Assembly: GCA_904420555.1 (NCBI GenBank)
Contig: CAJFVO010000001.1
Span: forward strand, 1-64,000
DNA length: 64,000 nt
Direction: 5' to 3'
DNA from: Candidatus Heritagella intestinalis
GTDB lineage: Bacteria > Bacillota > Clostridia > Oscillospirales > Acutalibacteraceae
Shown: positions 25,818 to 35,345 of the stretch, piece by piece
How positions within the stretch are numbered: position 1 is the stretch's first letter
How the letters are laid out: each line of letters opens with the position of its first letter
Position numbers and translations under genes: made by a program
The notes under the pieces: model-generated
Databases searched by the model: none
Told to the model about the DNA's origin: nothing
What the model saw: the letters and a program-made list of their open reading frames with translations, nothing else

Positions 25818-26402
25818 ATGAGCAGTTTAGTCCCTTATGTAGTAGAGCAAACCAGCCGCGGGGAGCGTTCCTATGATATTTTCTCCCGGCTTCTCAATGA
25901 CCGCATTATTATGCTGACGGACGAGGTTAACGATACCACTGCCAGCCTGGTGGTGGCACAGCTGCTGTATTTGGAAGGGCAGGACCCCGAGAAGGACATC
26001 TGCCTGTATATCAACAGCCCCGGCGGTTCCGTGACGGCCGGCTTGTCCATCTATGACACGATGAATTACATCCGCTGCGATGTTTCCACCATCTGCATGG
26101 GCATGGCCGCCAGCATGGGCGCGTTCCTTCTGGCAGCCGGCGCTAAGGGCAAGCGTCTTGCCCTGCCCAACAGCGATATTATGATCCACCAGCCCAGCGG
26201 CGGCGCCCAGGGCCAGGCGACGGATATCCGTATCCATGCGGATCACATTATCGCTACCAAGAAGAAGCTCAACCAGATCCTGGCGGAAAAGACCGGCCAG
26301 CCCCTGGAAGTCATTGAACGGGATACCGAACGCGATAACTTTATGACGGCGGAGCAGGCCATGGAGTATGGCCTCATTGACAAGGTCATCTATAATCGAT
26401 AA
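25818..26402 (+). CDS. clpP: ATP-dependent Clp protease proteolytic subunit
   Basis: This 194-residue serine peptidase forms the 14-mer proteolytic chamber used by ClpX and other Clp ATPases. The nucleophile Ser99 is in [12 protein letters not shown] and His124 in [13 protein letters not shown]; the Asp is in the [10 protein letters not shown] segment. The start at 25818 has AAAGGAG upstream; a frame open from 25635 is only leader sequence. clpX follows after 20 nt. Confidence 0.97.
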   Translation: MSSLVPYVVEQTSRGERSYDIFSRLLNDRIIMLTDEVNDTTASLVVAQLLYLEGQDPEKDICLYINSPGGSVTAGLSIYDTMNYIRCDVSTICMGMAASMGAFLLAAGAKGKRLALPNSDIMIHQPSGGAQGQATDIRIHADHIIATKKKLNQILAEKTGQPLEVIERDTERDNFMTAEQAMEYGLIDKVIYNR

Positions 26403-26422
26403 TTTTTGGGATTGGTGATGAA

Positions 26423-27736
26423 ATGGCAAATCACGATGATACCATAGACAGAGGGATCTGCTGTTCCTTCTGCGGCAAGCCGAAAGACCAGGCCCGGCGT
26501 ATGGTTGCTGGCCCTGGGGTGTATATTTGCGATTCCTGCATTGAGCTGTGCAATGCCATCCTGGAAGAGGGCAATGCCGTCCGTCCGGTGTCTGCCCGGC
26601 AGTCTGCTCCCGCCCTGGTTCTTCCCAAACCCCGGGAGATCAAGGCAATGCTGGACGAATATGTAATTGGCCAGGACCGTGCGAAAGTGGTGCTGTCTGT
26701 GGCAGTGTATAACCACTATAAGCGTATTTATTACGGCGAAGAGGGCGTGGACATCAATAAGAGCAACGTGCTGTTGCTGGGCCCCACCGGCGTAGGCAAG
26801 ACCTTCCTGGCCCAGACATTGGCCCGGATGCTGGACGTTCCCTTTGCCATTGCCGATGCCACCACCTTGACGGAGGCCGGCTATGTGGGTGAGGACGTGG
26901 AGAATATCCTCCTCCGTCTGATCCAGGCGGCGGACTTTGATGTGGAACGGGCAGAGCGCGGCATCATCTATGTGGATGAGATTGACAAGATCGCCCGCAA
27001 GTCTGAAAACCCCTCGATTACCCGGGATGTCAGCGGCGAAGGCGTGCAGCAGGCCCTGTTGAAAATTCTGGAAGGCACGGTTGCCAACGTCCCGCCCCAG
27101 GGCGGCCGGAAGCATCCCCAGCAGGAGTTCATCCAGATTAATACCTCCAATATCCTTTTTATTTGCGGCGGCGCCTTTGACGGCCTGGAAAAGGTTGTGG
27201 AGAAGCGCACTTCTTCCTCTTCTTTGGGCTTTGGCGCTGAAGTACACAGCAAGAAAGAGCTAGACACCACCTCCTGGATGTCGGAAGTGATTCCCCATGA
27301 TCTGGTGAAATTCGGATTGATTCCGGAGCTGGTGGGCCGTTTGCCGGTGATTGCGGCGCTGGACGGCCTGGACAAGGAAGCCCTGGTGCGCATCCTGACG
27401 GAACCGAAAAACAGTCTGGTAAGCCAGTATCAGAAGCTCTTCCAGCTGGATAAAGTAGATTTGACCTTTACCAAAGAAGCGCTGGAGGCAATTGCGGAAA
27501 AGACGCTGGAACGGAAGACCGGCGCCCGCGGCCTGCGCGCTTTGATGGAGGAGGTCTTGACAGAACTGATGTACAGCGTCCCCAGCGATTATACCATCGA
27601 AAAGGTGGAGATCACCGCCGATACGGTGCGCGAGGGAAAGCCCCCTGTGATTACCTATAATCCTGACCGCAAGCCGGTAAAGATTAAGATTACCAGCCCG
27701 CAGTCAAAGAATGGCCGCAGGGATTCTGCATCGTAA
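26423..27736 (+). CDS. clpX: ATP-dependent Clp protease ATP-binding subunit ClpX
   Basis: This 437-residue AAA+ unfoldase has an N-terminal C4 zinc-binding domain ([14 protein letters not shown] ... CDSCIELC), Walker A GPTGVGKT near residue 120, Walker [11 protein letters not shown] and the sensor and pore regions. It recognises tagged substrates and feeds them into ClpP. An alternative ATG lies two codons upstream; both have a weak ribosome-binding site, so translation may be coupled to clpP. Confidence 0.97.
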   Translation: MANHDDTIDRGICCSFCGKPKDQARRMVAGPGVYICDSCIELCNAILEEGNAVRPVSARQSAPALVLPKPREIKAMLDEYVIGQDRAKVVLSVAVYNHYKRIYYGEEGVDINKSNVLLLGPTGVGKTFLAQTLARMLDVPFAIADATTLTEAGYVGEDVENILLRLIQAADFDVERAERGIIYVDEIDKIARKSENPSITRDVSGEGVQQALLKILEGTVANVPPQGGRKHPQQEFIQINTSNILFICGGAFDGLEKVVEKRTSSSSLGFGAEVHSKKELDTTSWMSEVIPHDLVKFGLIPELVGRLPVIAALDGLDKEALVRILTEPKNSLVSQYQKLFQLDKVDLTFTKEALEAIAEKTLERKTGARGLRALMEEVLTELMYSVPSDYTIEKVEITADTVREGKPPVITYNPDRKPVKIKITSPQSKNGRRDSAS

Positions 27737-27741
27737 TAGGG

Positions 27742-27786
27742 GAGGCTGCTGCAAACAGGGTTCTGCTTTGCGGCGGCCTCTTTATA
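27742..27786 (+). terminator. Terminator after clpX
   Basis: GAGGC-GC-GCAAA pairs with TTTGC-GC-GCCTC and is followed by TTTAT. It ends at about 27784, before the separate lon leader. Confidence 0.75.
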
Positions 27787-27794
27787 TGTAAGCA

Positions 27795-27860
27795 CAGGCC
27801 AAAGAAATTTGTTTGCAGGGAAGCGGGATTCTCCCGGCACTTCCCTTGCAAACAGGCCTG
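27795..27860. repeat. Long imperfect inverted repeat in the lon leader
   Basis: CAGGCC (27795-27800) pairs with GGCCTG (27855-27860), and GTTTGCAGGGAAG (27811-27823) with CTTCCC-T-GCAAAC (27840-27853, one bulged T). The arms enclose the ~60-nt region just upstream of lon. It may be a regulator site or an mRNA hairpin. Confidence 0.55.
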
Positions 27861-27896
27861 TAAAAAGGTTTTGAACACAGGAAAGGACAGACAGCT

Positions 27897-30368
27897 ATGA
27901 GTGCCAAGGAAATCATAGAGGCTCTCTCCGTTCCGGGAGAGGTGCCGGCACTGGCCCTGCGGGGGCTGGTGGTTTTTCCGGACATGATGCTCCAATTTGA
28001 TGTGGGGCGGAAAAAATCCATTGCTGCCATCCAGACGGCTATGGAGCAGAAACAGATGATCTTTCTGGTAGCCCAGAAGGATTTGAGTGAAGATGATCCC
28101 GCGCCGGAGGGATTGTTTGAAATGGGCGTAGTGGCCCGTATCAAACAGGTGCTGCATCATTCGGAAGAAGGGGTGCGCATTTATGTGGAAGGACTGTACC
28201 GGGCAAAGCTTCTGGAAGTAGTGCGCCGGGACCCCTGCATGATGGTTCAATTGGAGGTGCTGCCCCGACCTGTCCAGGAGCTGGATTACCGCCAGTCTCC
28301 CCGGGCAGAAGCGCTGATCCGCAGCGCCCAGAGCCTGTTTGAAGAATATATCCGCAGCTATCGCCATGTCCCGCCGGATATTATTATGCGGGTGATTCAG
28401 GAGAAGGACTGCGGGCCGCTGGCTGATTTTATCGCGTCCAACCTCCCGCTGGATTTCGAGCTGAAGCAGGAGATCCTGTCGGAACTCCATCCCTTAAAGC
28501 GCATTAAGCGCCTGACGGAGATTCTTCGGGAAGAGATCAAGATTCTGGCGATTGAAGCGGAAATCAACGAAAAAACCCGGGAACAAATGGATGAAAACCA
28601 GCGGAATTATTATCTCCGGGAGCAGATGCGCATTATTTCGGAGGAGCTTGGGGAAGAGGACAACCCCCAGGAAGAAGCGGAGGAGTTCCGCAGCCGGATT
28701 AAGGCTTTAAAGCTGCCGGAAGAGCAGGAAGAGAAGCTCCTGAAGGAGTGCGATCGGCTTTTTAAAATGCCCTTTGGTTCCCACGAGGCCAGCGTCATCC
28801 GGGGATACCTGGAAACCTGCCTGGAGCTTCCCTGGAATACCCTGAGCCGGGAGCATATTGATATTGCCAAAGCCAAGCGGGTTTTGGATCGGGACCATTA
28901 CGGTCTGGACAAGGTCAAAGAGCGAATTTTGGAGACCTTGGCAGTGCGGAAGCTGACCCAGGAACCCAGCGGACAGATTCTCTGTCTGGTAGGCCCTCCC
29001 GGCGTGGGCAAAACCTCTATTGCAAAATCCATTGCCAAGGCCATCGGGCGCAAATATGTCCGGGTGTCTTTGGGCGGCGTCCGGGATGATTCCGATATCG
29101 TGGGCCATCGCCGGACCTATATCGGCTCTATGCCGGGCCGGATTATCTCCGCGATTAAGCAGGCCGGTACCCGTAATCCCTTGATTTTGCTGGACGAAAT
29201 CGACAAGCTGGGCAAGGATTTCCGGGGAGATCCGGCTTCTGCGCTGCTGGAAGTGCTGGATTCTGAGCAGAACTCCGCTTTCCACGACCACTATCTGGAT
29301 ATGCCCTTTGATTTGAGCCAGGTATTGTTCCTGACCACGGCCAATGACGCTTCCACCATTCCCGGCCCTCTTTATGACCGTATGGACGTTATTGAGCTGC
29401 CCAGCTATACCCATGAGGAAAAATATCACATTGCGGTAAAGCACTTGATTCCCAAGCAGATCAAGAAGCACGGCCTGGATTCCAAGACCGTCAAGATCAC
29501 ACCGGCGGCTGTTCACGAGATCATCGATGGCTATACCCGGGAGGCGGGCGTGCGCACATTGGAGCGCACCATTGCTTCTCTTTGCCGGAAAGCTGCCAAA
29601 GAGGTGGTTTCCTATACAGGCGAGGAGCCTTTGAAGCTCTCCATTACTCCCACGAAGCTGGAAGGCTATCTGGGCCCCAAGCGCTTTAAAAAGGACGTCC
29701 TCGCCAAGACAGATGAGGTGGGGCTGGTAAACGGCCTGGCCTGGACCAGCGTAGGGGGCGAGATGCTCCCCATTGAAGTTGCCGTTATGGACGGCACCGG
29801 GAAAATTGAGCTCACCGGTTCCCTGGGAGATGTGATGAAGGAGTCTGCACGCACGGCTATCAGCTGCATCCGCTGCCGGGCCGACGCGCTGGGTATTTCC
29901 CCGGATTTCTATCAGAAGAAGGATATCCATATCCATTGCCTGGAGGGCGCCATCCCTAAAGACGGCCCTTCGGCAGGTATTGCTATGGCTACAGCCATTA
30001 CTTCTGCGTTGACGGGAATCCCGGTGGATCACACCGTGGCCATGACCGGGGAGATTACCCTCCGGGGCCGGGTGTTGCCTATCGGCGGCCTGCGGGAAAA
30101 GACCATGGCGGCATATCGCTCTGGCATTCAGACGGTTTTGTTCCCGGCAGACAACGAGCCGGATTTGGCAGAAGTGGACGAGGCCGTGAAAAAAGCCGTA
30201 ACCTTTAAGCCCATGCATCGGGTGGAGCAGGTGCTGGAGGCCGCTTTGGTTCAGCCGCCCTTCCAGGGGGTTGAGGCCAGTCACGGGGTCTCCCAGGAAG
30301 AGCTTTCGCCGCAAGGCAGTGCGGGGGATCCCGGCCCTTCTCCCATGCCGGCCTCTATCCCCCAGTGA
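27897..30368 (+). CDS. lon: ATP-dependent Lon protease (LonA type)
   Basis: This 823-residue soluble LonA protease degrades damaged and regulatory proteins. It has the N-terminal substrate-binding domain ([14 protein letters not shown]), a coiled coil, an AAA+ module with Walker [10 protein letters not shown] (about residues 366-374) and [13 protein letters not shown], and the C-terminal protease domain with the catalytic dyad Ser692 ([11 protein letters not shown]) and Lys735 ([11 protein letters not shown]). The C-terminal ~35 residues after the protease domain are a Pro/Ser-rich tail. GGAAAGGACAG lies upstream of the start. Confidence 0.97.
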   Translation: MSAKEIIEALSVPGEVPALALRGLVVFPDMMLQFDVGRKKSIAAIQTAMEQKQMIFLVAQKDLSEDDPAPEGLFEMGVVARIKQVLHHSEEGVRIYVEGLYRAKLLEVVRRDPCMMVQLEVLPRPVQELDYRQSPRAEALIRSAQSLFEEYIRSYRHVPPDIIMRVIQEKDCGPLADFIASNLPLDFELKQEILSELHPLKRIKRLTEILREEIKILAIEAEINEKTREQMDENQRNYYLREQMRIISEELGEEDNPQEEAEEFRSRIKALKLPEEQEEKLLKECDRLFKMPFGSHEASVIRGYLETCLELPWNTLSREHIDIAKAKRVLDRDHYGLDKVKERILETLAVRKLTQEPSGQILCLVGPPGVGKTSIAKSIAKAIGRKYVRVSLGGVRDDSDIVGHRRTYIGSMPGRIISAIKQAGTRNPLILLDEIDKLGKDFRGDPASALLEVLDSEQNSAFHDHYLDMPFDLSQVLFLTTANDASTIPGPLYDRMDVIELPSYTHEEKYHIAVKHLIPKQIKKHGLDSKTVKITPAAVHEIIDGYTREAGVRTLERTIASLCRKAAKEVVSYTGEEPLKLSITPTKLEGYLGPKRFKKDVLAKTDEVGLVNGLAWTSVGGEMLPIEVAVMDGTGKIELTGSLGDVMKESARTAISCIRCRADALGISPDFYQKKDIHIHCLEGAIPKDGPSAGIAMATAITSALTGIPVDHTVAMTGEITLRGRVLPIGGLREKTMAAYRSGIQTVLFPADNEPDLAEVDEAVKKAVTFKPMHRVEQVLEAALVQPPFQGVEASHGVSQEELSPQGSAGDPGPSPMPASIPQ

Positions 30369-30387
30369 AAGGAGGCATGGGAATAGG

Positions 30388-30990
30388 ATGAATTTTCAAC
30401 AGGTTGCTTTTGAATCAGCGGCCGGAAAAGCCTCGCAGCTTCCGGCTTCCAACCTGCCGGAAATCGTATTTTCCGGCAAATCCAACGTGGGGAAATCTTC
30501 CCTGCTCAATAAATTAGTCAACCGCAAATCTTTGGCCCGGGTCAGCGCTACGCCGGGAAAGACCGCCACGATCAACTTTTTCCGGCTGTCAGACTGCCGC
30601 TTGGTGGATTTGCCCGGTTATGGGTATGCAAAGGTCTCTCAGGCGGAGAAAAAGCGCTGGGCCGAGCTGGTAGAGGGCTATTTCGCTCAGGAACGGAATA
30701 TCCGTCTGGTCATTCAGCTTTTGGATTTGCGCCATGCCCCTACGGAGGATGACCGGGGAATGGTGGAGTTCCTGCTGGAAAACGAAATTCCCTTTGTGGC
30801 CGTCTGCACCAAGGCGGACAAGCTGAATAAGACCCAGCGGACTGCCCAAATTGCCTATTATCAGGAGCTGTTCTCCGAAACAGACATCCAGGTTCTGCCC
30901 TTTTCTTCCCAGACTGGGGAAGGGGTTCCGGAACTGCAGGCCTTGATTGCATCCGCCTGCCTGCCGCCGGAAGAGGACCTCCAGCCCTGA
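30388..30990 (+). CDS. engB: Ribosome biogenesis GTPase YsxC/EngB
   Basis: This 200-residue GTPase acts in late 50S assembly. The motifs are in standard order: GKSNVGKSSLLNKL (G1), TPGKT (G2), DLPGYGYAKVS (G3) and TKADKL (G4). It follows lon by 19 nt, the usual Firmicute lon-engB pairing. The ATG at 30388 was chosen because AAAGGAGG lies upstream; a frame starting at 30271 overlaps lon. Confidence 0.96.
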   Translation: MNFQQVAFESAAGKASQLPASNLPEIVFSGKSNVGKSSLLNKLVNRKSLARVSATPGKTATINFFRLSDCRLVDLPGYGYAKVSQAEKKRWAELVEGYFAQERNIRLVIQLLDLRHAPTEDDRGMVEFLLENEIPFVAVCTKADKLNKTQRTAQIAYYQELFSETDIQVLPFSSQTGEGVPELQALIASACLPPEEDLQP

Positions 30991-31118
30991 CGGAGCCGGA
31001 GGATTTCTCGTCCCCTTTACTTTTCTGCTTTTGTATGTTAAAATCGTATTCAATAAAAGCAAATGGCGGTGGGCCAAATGCTGCGAGTATTCAGAAGTAA
31101 AAGAAAGGGCGATACGCT

Positions 31119-31430
31119 GTGAACAGTAAATTGCAGGATAAAAACATGGATTTCCTTTTCAAATCCATTCTCTCCTTAAAGACGGTGGAAGAGTGCTATG
31201 ATTTTTTTGAAGACCTCTGCACTGTGCCGGAGTTGAAAGCCATGTCCCAGCGGCTGGTAGTGGCCCATATGCTGAGCACCAAGCGGGTCTACAGCGAAAT
31301 TGTAGCGGAGACCGGCGCTTCTACCGCCACCATCTCCCGGGTAAACCGTTCCTTGAATTATGGCTGCGACGGCTATGAGCTGGTCTTTGGCCGGCTTGCG
31401 GAGCAGGAGAAAAAGGAGCAGGAAAACTGA
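31119..31430 (+). CDS. TrpR/YerC-like helix-turn-helix protein
   Basis: This 103-residue protein matches the YerC/YecD family, small homologues of the tryptophan repressor. The first helices are FKSILSLKTVEECYDFFEDL and the helix-turn-helix is YSEIVAETGASTATISRVNRSL. It is probably a DNA-binding regulator; the target is unknown. The start codon is GTG, with GAAAGGG upstream. It overlaps the next gene by 1 nt (TGATG). Confidence 0.88.
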   Translation: MNSKLQDKNMDFLFKSILSLKTVEECYDFFEDLCTVPELKAMSQRLVVAHMLSTKRVYSEIVAETGASTATISRVNRSLNYGCDGYELVFGRLAEQEKKEQEN

Positions 31431-32212
31431 TGGGGGCCTATGCGTCTTTTGCCCGGTATTATGACGGCCTGACGCAGAATGTGGAATACCAGCGCCGGGC
31501 GGAGTATCTCTGTGAGATTTTAAAGCAGTGGGGCCACGAGCCGGGCCTTACTCTGGATTTGGCTTGTGGGACCGGCACCCTGACGCTGGAACTGGCAAAG
31601 CGTGGCTTGGATGTGTACGGAATTGACGGTTCCATGGACATGCTGGCGGAAGCCCAAATGAAGGCGGCGGACGCCGAAATGCAGATTCTCTTTCTCTGCC
31701 AGCAGATGCAGCGGCTGGATTTATACGGTACCGTAGACACGGTGTTCTGTGTTTTAGACAGCATCAACCATATGACGGAAGAAAAGGACGTACAGCGGGC
31801 TTTTGACCGGGTTTCCCTGTTTATGAATCCAGGGGCGCTGTTTGTGTTTGATGTGAATACCCTGTATAAGCACCGGGAGGTGCTGGGGAACCAGACTTTT
31901 GTCTATGACACGGAAGAGGTATTCTGTGTTTGGCAGAACGCTTTGGATGAAAAGACGGATAAGGTGCGCATCACCCTGGATTTCTTTGAGCGGGACGGGA
32001 AGGTCTACCGCCGCAGCAGCGAGCACTTTTCTGAGCGGGCCTATTCCCGGGAATGCCTGGAGGCCATGCTGCAAAAGGCCGGCCTGGAGGTGTTGGCGGT
32101 GTATGGGGATTTGACCTTTGCCCCGCCGGAAAAGGACTGCCAGCGGGCTGTATTTGTTGCCAGAAAGCCGGAAAATCCAGAGAAAACAGGGGAAGAGCCC
32201 ACAGCAACATAA
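31430..32212 (+). CDS. Class I SAM-dependent methyltransferase
   Basis: This 260-residue protein has a Rossmann-type methyltransferase fold. Motif I is LTLDLACGTGTLTLELAKRG, followed by VYGIDGS (acidic residue of motif II) and TVFCVLDSINHM (motif IV). The last ~15 residues are a short polar tail. No substrate-specific features were recognised. It is translationally coupled to the YerC-like gene and precedes hslO by 73 nt. Confidence 0.85.
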   Translation: MGAYASFARYYDGLTQNVEYQRRAEYLCEILKQWGHEPGLTLDLACGTGTLTLELAKRGLDVYGIDGSMDMLAEAQMKAADAEMQILFLCQQMQRLDLYGTVDTVFCVLDSINHMTEEKDVQRAFDRVSLFMNPGALFVFDVNTLYKHREVLGNQTFVYDTEEVFCVWQNALDEKTDKVRITLDFFERDGKVYRRSSEHFSERAYSRECLEAMLQKAGLEVLAVYGDLTFAPPEKDCQRAVFVARKPENPEKTGEEPTAT

Positions 32213-32285
32213 AATAAGATTTGAAACAGGGGAGGGGGCTTCCATCCGGGGTCTGCTTCCCTGTCGAATTATAGGAGAATTTGTT

Positions 32286-33173
32286 ATGGATAGAATGATT
32301 CGTTGCATTACCAGTGACGGCAGCTTGATGGCTGCGGCGGTGGATACGACCAATATTGTGGCCATTGCCCAGGAGCTGCACCACACCAGTGCTGTGGGCA
32401 CCGCGGCCTTGGGGCGGATGCTCAGTGCGGCCTCCATTATGGGCGCTATGCTGAAGCAGGAAAATGCCTCTGTGACCATGAAAATCAACGGCGGCGGCCC
32501 CCTGGGAAGCGTAGTGGCCATTGCGGACAGCCGGGGAAATGTCCGGGGCTATGTGGAGCATCCGGAGGTAGAACTGCCCCTGAAACCCAATGGCAAGCTG
32601 GATGTGGGCGGCGGCGTAGGCCGGGACGGCTTGTTGATGGTTATCCGCGATTTCGGAGAAGGGGAGCCCTATGTGGGCCAAGTGCGCATTGCCACCGGCG
32701 AGATTGCCGAGGACATCACCGCTTATTATGCTGTCAGTGAGCAGATTCCCACGGTCTGTGCCCTGGGCGTGCTGGTGGATAAAGAGGAGCATCAAGCCAT
32801 GCTGTCTGGCGGCCTGTTGATTCAGGTGCTGCCCGGTGCGGCCCCCGAAGCCATTGACCGTCTGGAAGAGAATATCCGTACCCTGGAGCCTATGACCACC
32901 ATGCTGGCTAAGGGTATGAGCATGGAAGAGATCTGCCAAAAGGCCCTGGCTGGCTTTGAAATGGAGATTCTCGACGAGTTCCAGGTGAAGTATGTGTGTA
33001 CCTGCAGCCGGGATAAAGTGGTGCAGGCCCTTTCCACTATGCGGCGGGAAGATATTGTCTCGTTGGCTGATGAAACCGGCTATGCAGAGGCTTCTTGCCA
33101 GTACTGCGCCAAAAAGTACCGCTTCAGTGTGGAGGAGCTGGAAGAAATCGCCCGCCAGGCGGCCCCAAAATAA
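32286..33173 (+). CDS. hslO: Redox-regulated chaperone Hsp33
   Basis: This 295-residue chaperone is activated by oxidation. The C-terminal zinc switch is intact: CTCSRDKV and CQYCAKKY provide the CxC and CxxC cysteines. The N-terminal core begins DRMIRCITSDGSLMAAAVDTT-like, as in other Hsp33 proteins. The ATG at 32286 has AGGAGA upstream; the longer frame overlaps the methyltransferase gene. It lies just upstream of the tRNA cluster. Confidence 0.96.
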   Translation: MDRMIRCITSDGSLMAAAVDTTNIVAIAQELHHTSAVGTAALGRMLSAASIMGAMLKQENASVTMKINGGGPLGSVVAIADSRGNVRGYVEHPEVELPLKPNGKLDVGGGVGRDGLLMVIRDFGEGEPYVGQVRIATGEIAEDITAYYAVSEQIPTVCALGVLVDKEEHQAMLSGGLLIQVLPGAAPEAIDRLEENIRTLEPMTTMLAKGMSMEEICQKALAGFEMEILDEFQVKYVCTCSRDKVVQALSTMRREDIVSLADETGYAEASCQYCAKKYRFSVEELEEIARQAAPK

Positions 33174-33199
33174 AAATCGAAAAAAATTAAAAAAAGGTG

Positions 33200-33228
33200 T
33201 TGACATTTGTCTCGGCGTGTAGTATTAT
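33200..33228 (+). promoter_or_regulatory. Promoter of the tRNA cluster
   Basis: TTGACA (33200-33205) and TATTAT (33223-33228) are separated by 17 nt, about 30 nt upstream of the first tRNA. Confidence 0.85.
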
Positions 33229-33262
33229 ATACGAGTCGCTGACAAACGCGACACCATCAAAT

Positions 33263-33339
33263 GGGGGCATAGCTCAGCTGGTTAGAGCACCTGCCTTACA
33301 AGCAGGGGGTCATAGGTTCGAGTCCTATTGTCCCCACCA
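33263..33339 (+). tRNA. tRNA-Val (anticodon TAC)
   Basis: This 77-nt tRNA has the acceptor pair GGGGGCA / TGTCCCC, D arm AGCTCAGCTGGTTAGAGC, anticodon loop CTTACAA with TAC at 33297-33299, and T arm GGTTCGAGTCC. The CCA end is encoded (33337-33339). Confidence 0.97.
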
Positions 33340-33346
33340 TTATGAT

Positions 33347-33423
33347 GGCCCGGTAGTTCAGCTGGTTAGAACGCTAGCCTGTCACGCTAGAGGTCGACGG
33401 TTCGAGCCCGTTCCGGGTCGCCA
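33347..33423 (+). tRNA. tRNA-Asp (anticodon GTC)
   Basis: This 77-nt tRNA has the acceptor GGCCCGG / CCGGGTC (one G-T pair), anticodon loop CTGTCAC with anticodon GTC, T arm GGTTCGAGCCC, discriminator G and encoded CCA at 33421-33423. Confidence 0.97.
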
Positions 33424-33428
33424 TATTT

Positions 33429-33514
33429 GCCTCTGTAGCTCAGCGTAGCTCATCTGGTAGAGCGCCACCTTGCCAAGGTGGAGGTAGCGAGTTCGAGCCT
33501 CGTCGTCCGCTCCA
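33429..33514 (+). pseudogene. Chimeric or broken tRNA-Gly (anticodon GCC)
   Basis: From 33445 on, this is a normal tRNA-Gly: D arm TAGCTCATCTGGTAGAGC, anticodon loop TTGCCAA with GCC at 33472-33474, T arm AGTTCGAGCCT, 3' acceptor strand CGTCCGC, then T and CCA. The matching 5' acceptor strand (GCGGACG expected) is missing. Instead the sequence reads GCCTCTGTAGCTCAGCG, which looks like the first 15 nt of another tRNA, joined at a shared TAGCTCA. No acceptor stem can form with either start. It looks like a deletion between two tRNA genes, or an assembly collapse. Confidence 0.75.
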
Positions 33515-33518
33515 AATT

Positions 33519-33556
33519 AAAAGCCCTGACAGAGAAATCTGTCAGGGCTTTTTCGT
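33519..33556 (+). terminator. Terminator of the tRNA cluster
   Basis: AAAGCCCTGACAGA (33520-33533) pairs perfectly with TCTGTCAGGGCTTT (33538-33551), followed by TTTTT. Confidence 0.95.
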
Positions 33557-33638
33557 GTATCCAGGCTTTTTTGAAAACGGGGCTTTCCCTTGTTTTTACC
33601 GTAAAAGAGCGTTTTCTCTATAAAATAGGCAATAAAAT

Positions 33639-33668
33639 TTGCATACGCACAGTAGGGTATGGTATAAT
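33639..33668 (+). promoter_or_regulatory. Promoter of the ppx-ppk-pfk operon
   Basis: TTGCAT (33639-33644) and TATAAT (33663-33668) are separated by 18 nt, about 95 nt upstream of the exopolyphosphatase gene. Confidence 0.75.
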
Positions 33669-33763
33669 TTTGATAAATCCAGCAGACGGCGGATGCTTCC
33701 AGCGCTGCTGGCCTGAAAAATTGAGAAAAACGAAAGAATCTATGAAAGGGTTGGCGTTGCGGT

Positions 33764-35317
33764 ATGAACAAGAAGAAAGGCGGTAAATGCAGCGCGGTCA
33801 TTGATATTGGCTCCCATTTGCTGAGAATGCGCATTGCACAGCTGAAAAAAGGGGAGATCGTAGAGATCGACCGCTTGGAATATCCGTTGCACCTGGGCCA
33901 TGAGGTGTTTAACGAGGGGACGATCAGTTTTGAAAGCCTGCGGGAGCTTTCCCGTATTCTCCACGGCTATACGGAGACCATGGAGGGCTACGGTGTTGAC
34001 CAGGTGCGGGTCGTGGCTACTACGGCTCTGCGGGAGTCCAAAAACCGGGCTTATGTAGTGGATCAGCTGAAAATTCAAAATGACCTGAATGTCCAGGTGC
34101 TGGAAGATGACCAGGAAAAGACCCTGATCTATTCGGAAATGCTCCGCTCTCTGCACGAGATGAACGACCCCAAAATCGATGACGCCCTGCTGACGTATAT
34201 TGGAACCGGCAGCATTGGCATTGCCCTGTTTGACGGGAAGAACGTTGCCTATTCCCAAAGCGTCCCGGTGGGCTCCCTGAAGCTGCGGGATGTGCTTTAT
34301 TCCGCCCAGGAGGACAGCGAGGATTTTCACGTGGTCATGGAAGAATATCTGGATGCCATTGTGGAGCGAATCGCGGTTTCGATGCCCCGGAAGCAGGTGT
34401 CCGGCCTGGTGCTTTCCGGCAGCGATGTGGAGCTGGTGGCCCGGGTATTGGGGCTTCGTCCGGAACAGGACCGCTACATTTTAAGCATCCAGCAGGCAGG
34501 CGCCTTATATCAGACCATTCGGCCTCTGTCCACGGAAAAAATCAGCGACCGTTTGGGAATTACCGAGGAAGAAGCGGATATTCTGTATTCCGCCCTGTCC
34601 ATTGTCAGCCGTCTCTTCCGCTTTTCCACAGCGGAGTATATTATTCTCCCGGTGGTGAATTTGTGGGACGGCATTATGCGGCAGATGCTGATTCCCAAGA
34701 GCATCGACGCCTATTATCAGCACCTGCGCAACGGCGCCCTGACTTGCGCTGAGGCCATTGCCGAAAAATACGGCTGTCCCCGGGACCACGCGCAGCTGGT
34801 TCGGAAATTTGCCGCTAAAATTTTTGACAAAACCAAGGCGGTTCACGGTTTGCCGCCCTATTACCGGCTGATTTTGGAGCTGGCGGCGATTCTCCACGAC
34901 TGCGGCCACTATGTCAACACCAAGCTTCATACCCGCAGTACCTTTGATTTGGTGAAAAACTTTGATATTTACGGCCTCACGGCCCGGAGTATGCGCCTGG
35001 TAGCCTATGTGGGCAGCTATAATGAATTTAACGCGCCCCGGCTGGAGGATTGGAACTTTTCAGATTTGGACGAACAGGAAAAAATTTCAGCTTCCAAGCT
35101 GGTGGCGATTTTCCGCCTGGCGAATTCTCTGGATAAATCCCAGAAGCAGAAGCTGGTGGATATTAAGGTTCGTATGGAACACAACCGTTTGCTGGTGTCC
35201 GGCGAGACCAACGAGGACACCCACCTGGAAAAATGGGCCTTTGCCCAGTGCAGCCCCTTTTTCAAAGAAGTGTTCGGCATTGATCCGGAGCTGACCATTC
35301 GGCTCCCCATGATATAA
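33764..35317 (+). CDS. ppx: Ppx/GppA exopolyphosphatase with HD domain
   Basis: This 517-residue protein has the Ppx/GppA sugar-kinase/actin fold at the N-terminus (AVIDIGSHLLRMRI, VVATTALRESKNR, YIGTGSIGIALFDG) and an HD phosphohydrolase-like domain at the C-terminus (LELAAILHDCGHYVNTKLHT). It should release phosphate from polyphosphate or hydrolyse pppGpp. The active-site glycine motif reads TGSIGIAL rather than the usual GGGSTE-like one, so activity may be altered. It is the first gene of an operon with ppk and a phosphofructokinase. Confidence 0.88.
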   Translation: MNKKKGGKCSAVIDIGSHLLRMRIAQLKKGEIVEIDRLEYPLHLGHEVFNEGTISFESLRELSRILHGYTETMEGYGVDQVRVVATTALRESKNRAYVVDQLKIQNDLNVQVLEDDQEKTLIYSEMLRSLHEMNDPKIDDALLTYIGTGSIGIALFDGKNVAYSQSVPVGSLKLRDVLYSAQEDSEDFHVVMEEYLDAIVERIAVSMPRKQVSGLVLSGSDVELVARVLGLRPEQDRYILSIQQAGALYQTIRPLSTEKISDRLGITEEEADILYSALSIVSRLFRFSTAEYIILPVVNLWDGIMRQMLIPKSIDAYYQHLRNGALTCAEAIAEKYGCPRDHAQLVRKFAAKIFDKTKAVHGLPPYYRLILELAAILHDCGHYVNTKLHTRSTFDLVKNFDIYGLTARSMRLVAYVGSYNEFNAPRLEDWNFSDLDEQEKISASKLVAIFRLANSLDKSQKQKLVDIKVRMEHNRLLVSGETNEDTHLEKWAFAQCSPFFKEVFGIDPELTIRLPMI

Positions 35318-35345
35318 TTTCAACGTAAAGGAAGGTCGTGCAGCA

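Noticed and set aside
33197..33448. 83-residue frame over the tRNA cluster
   Set aside because: It covers two clear tRNA genes and their promoter.
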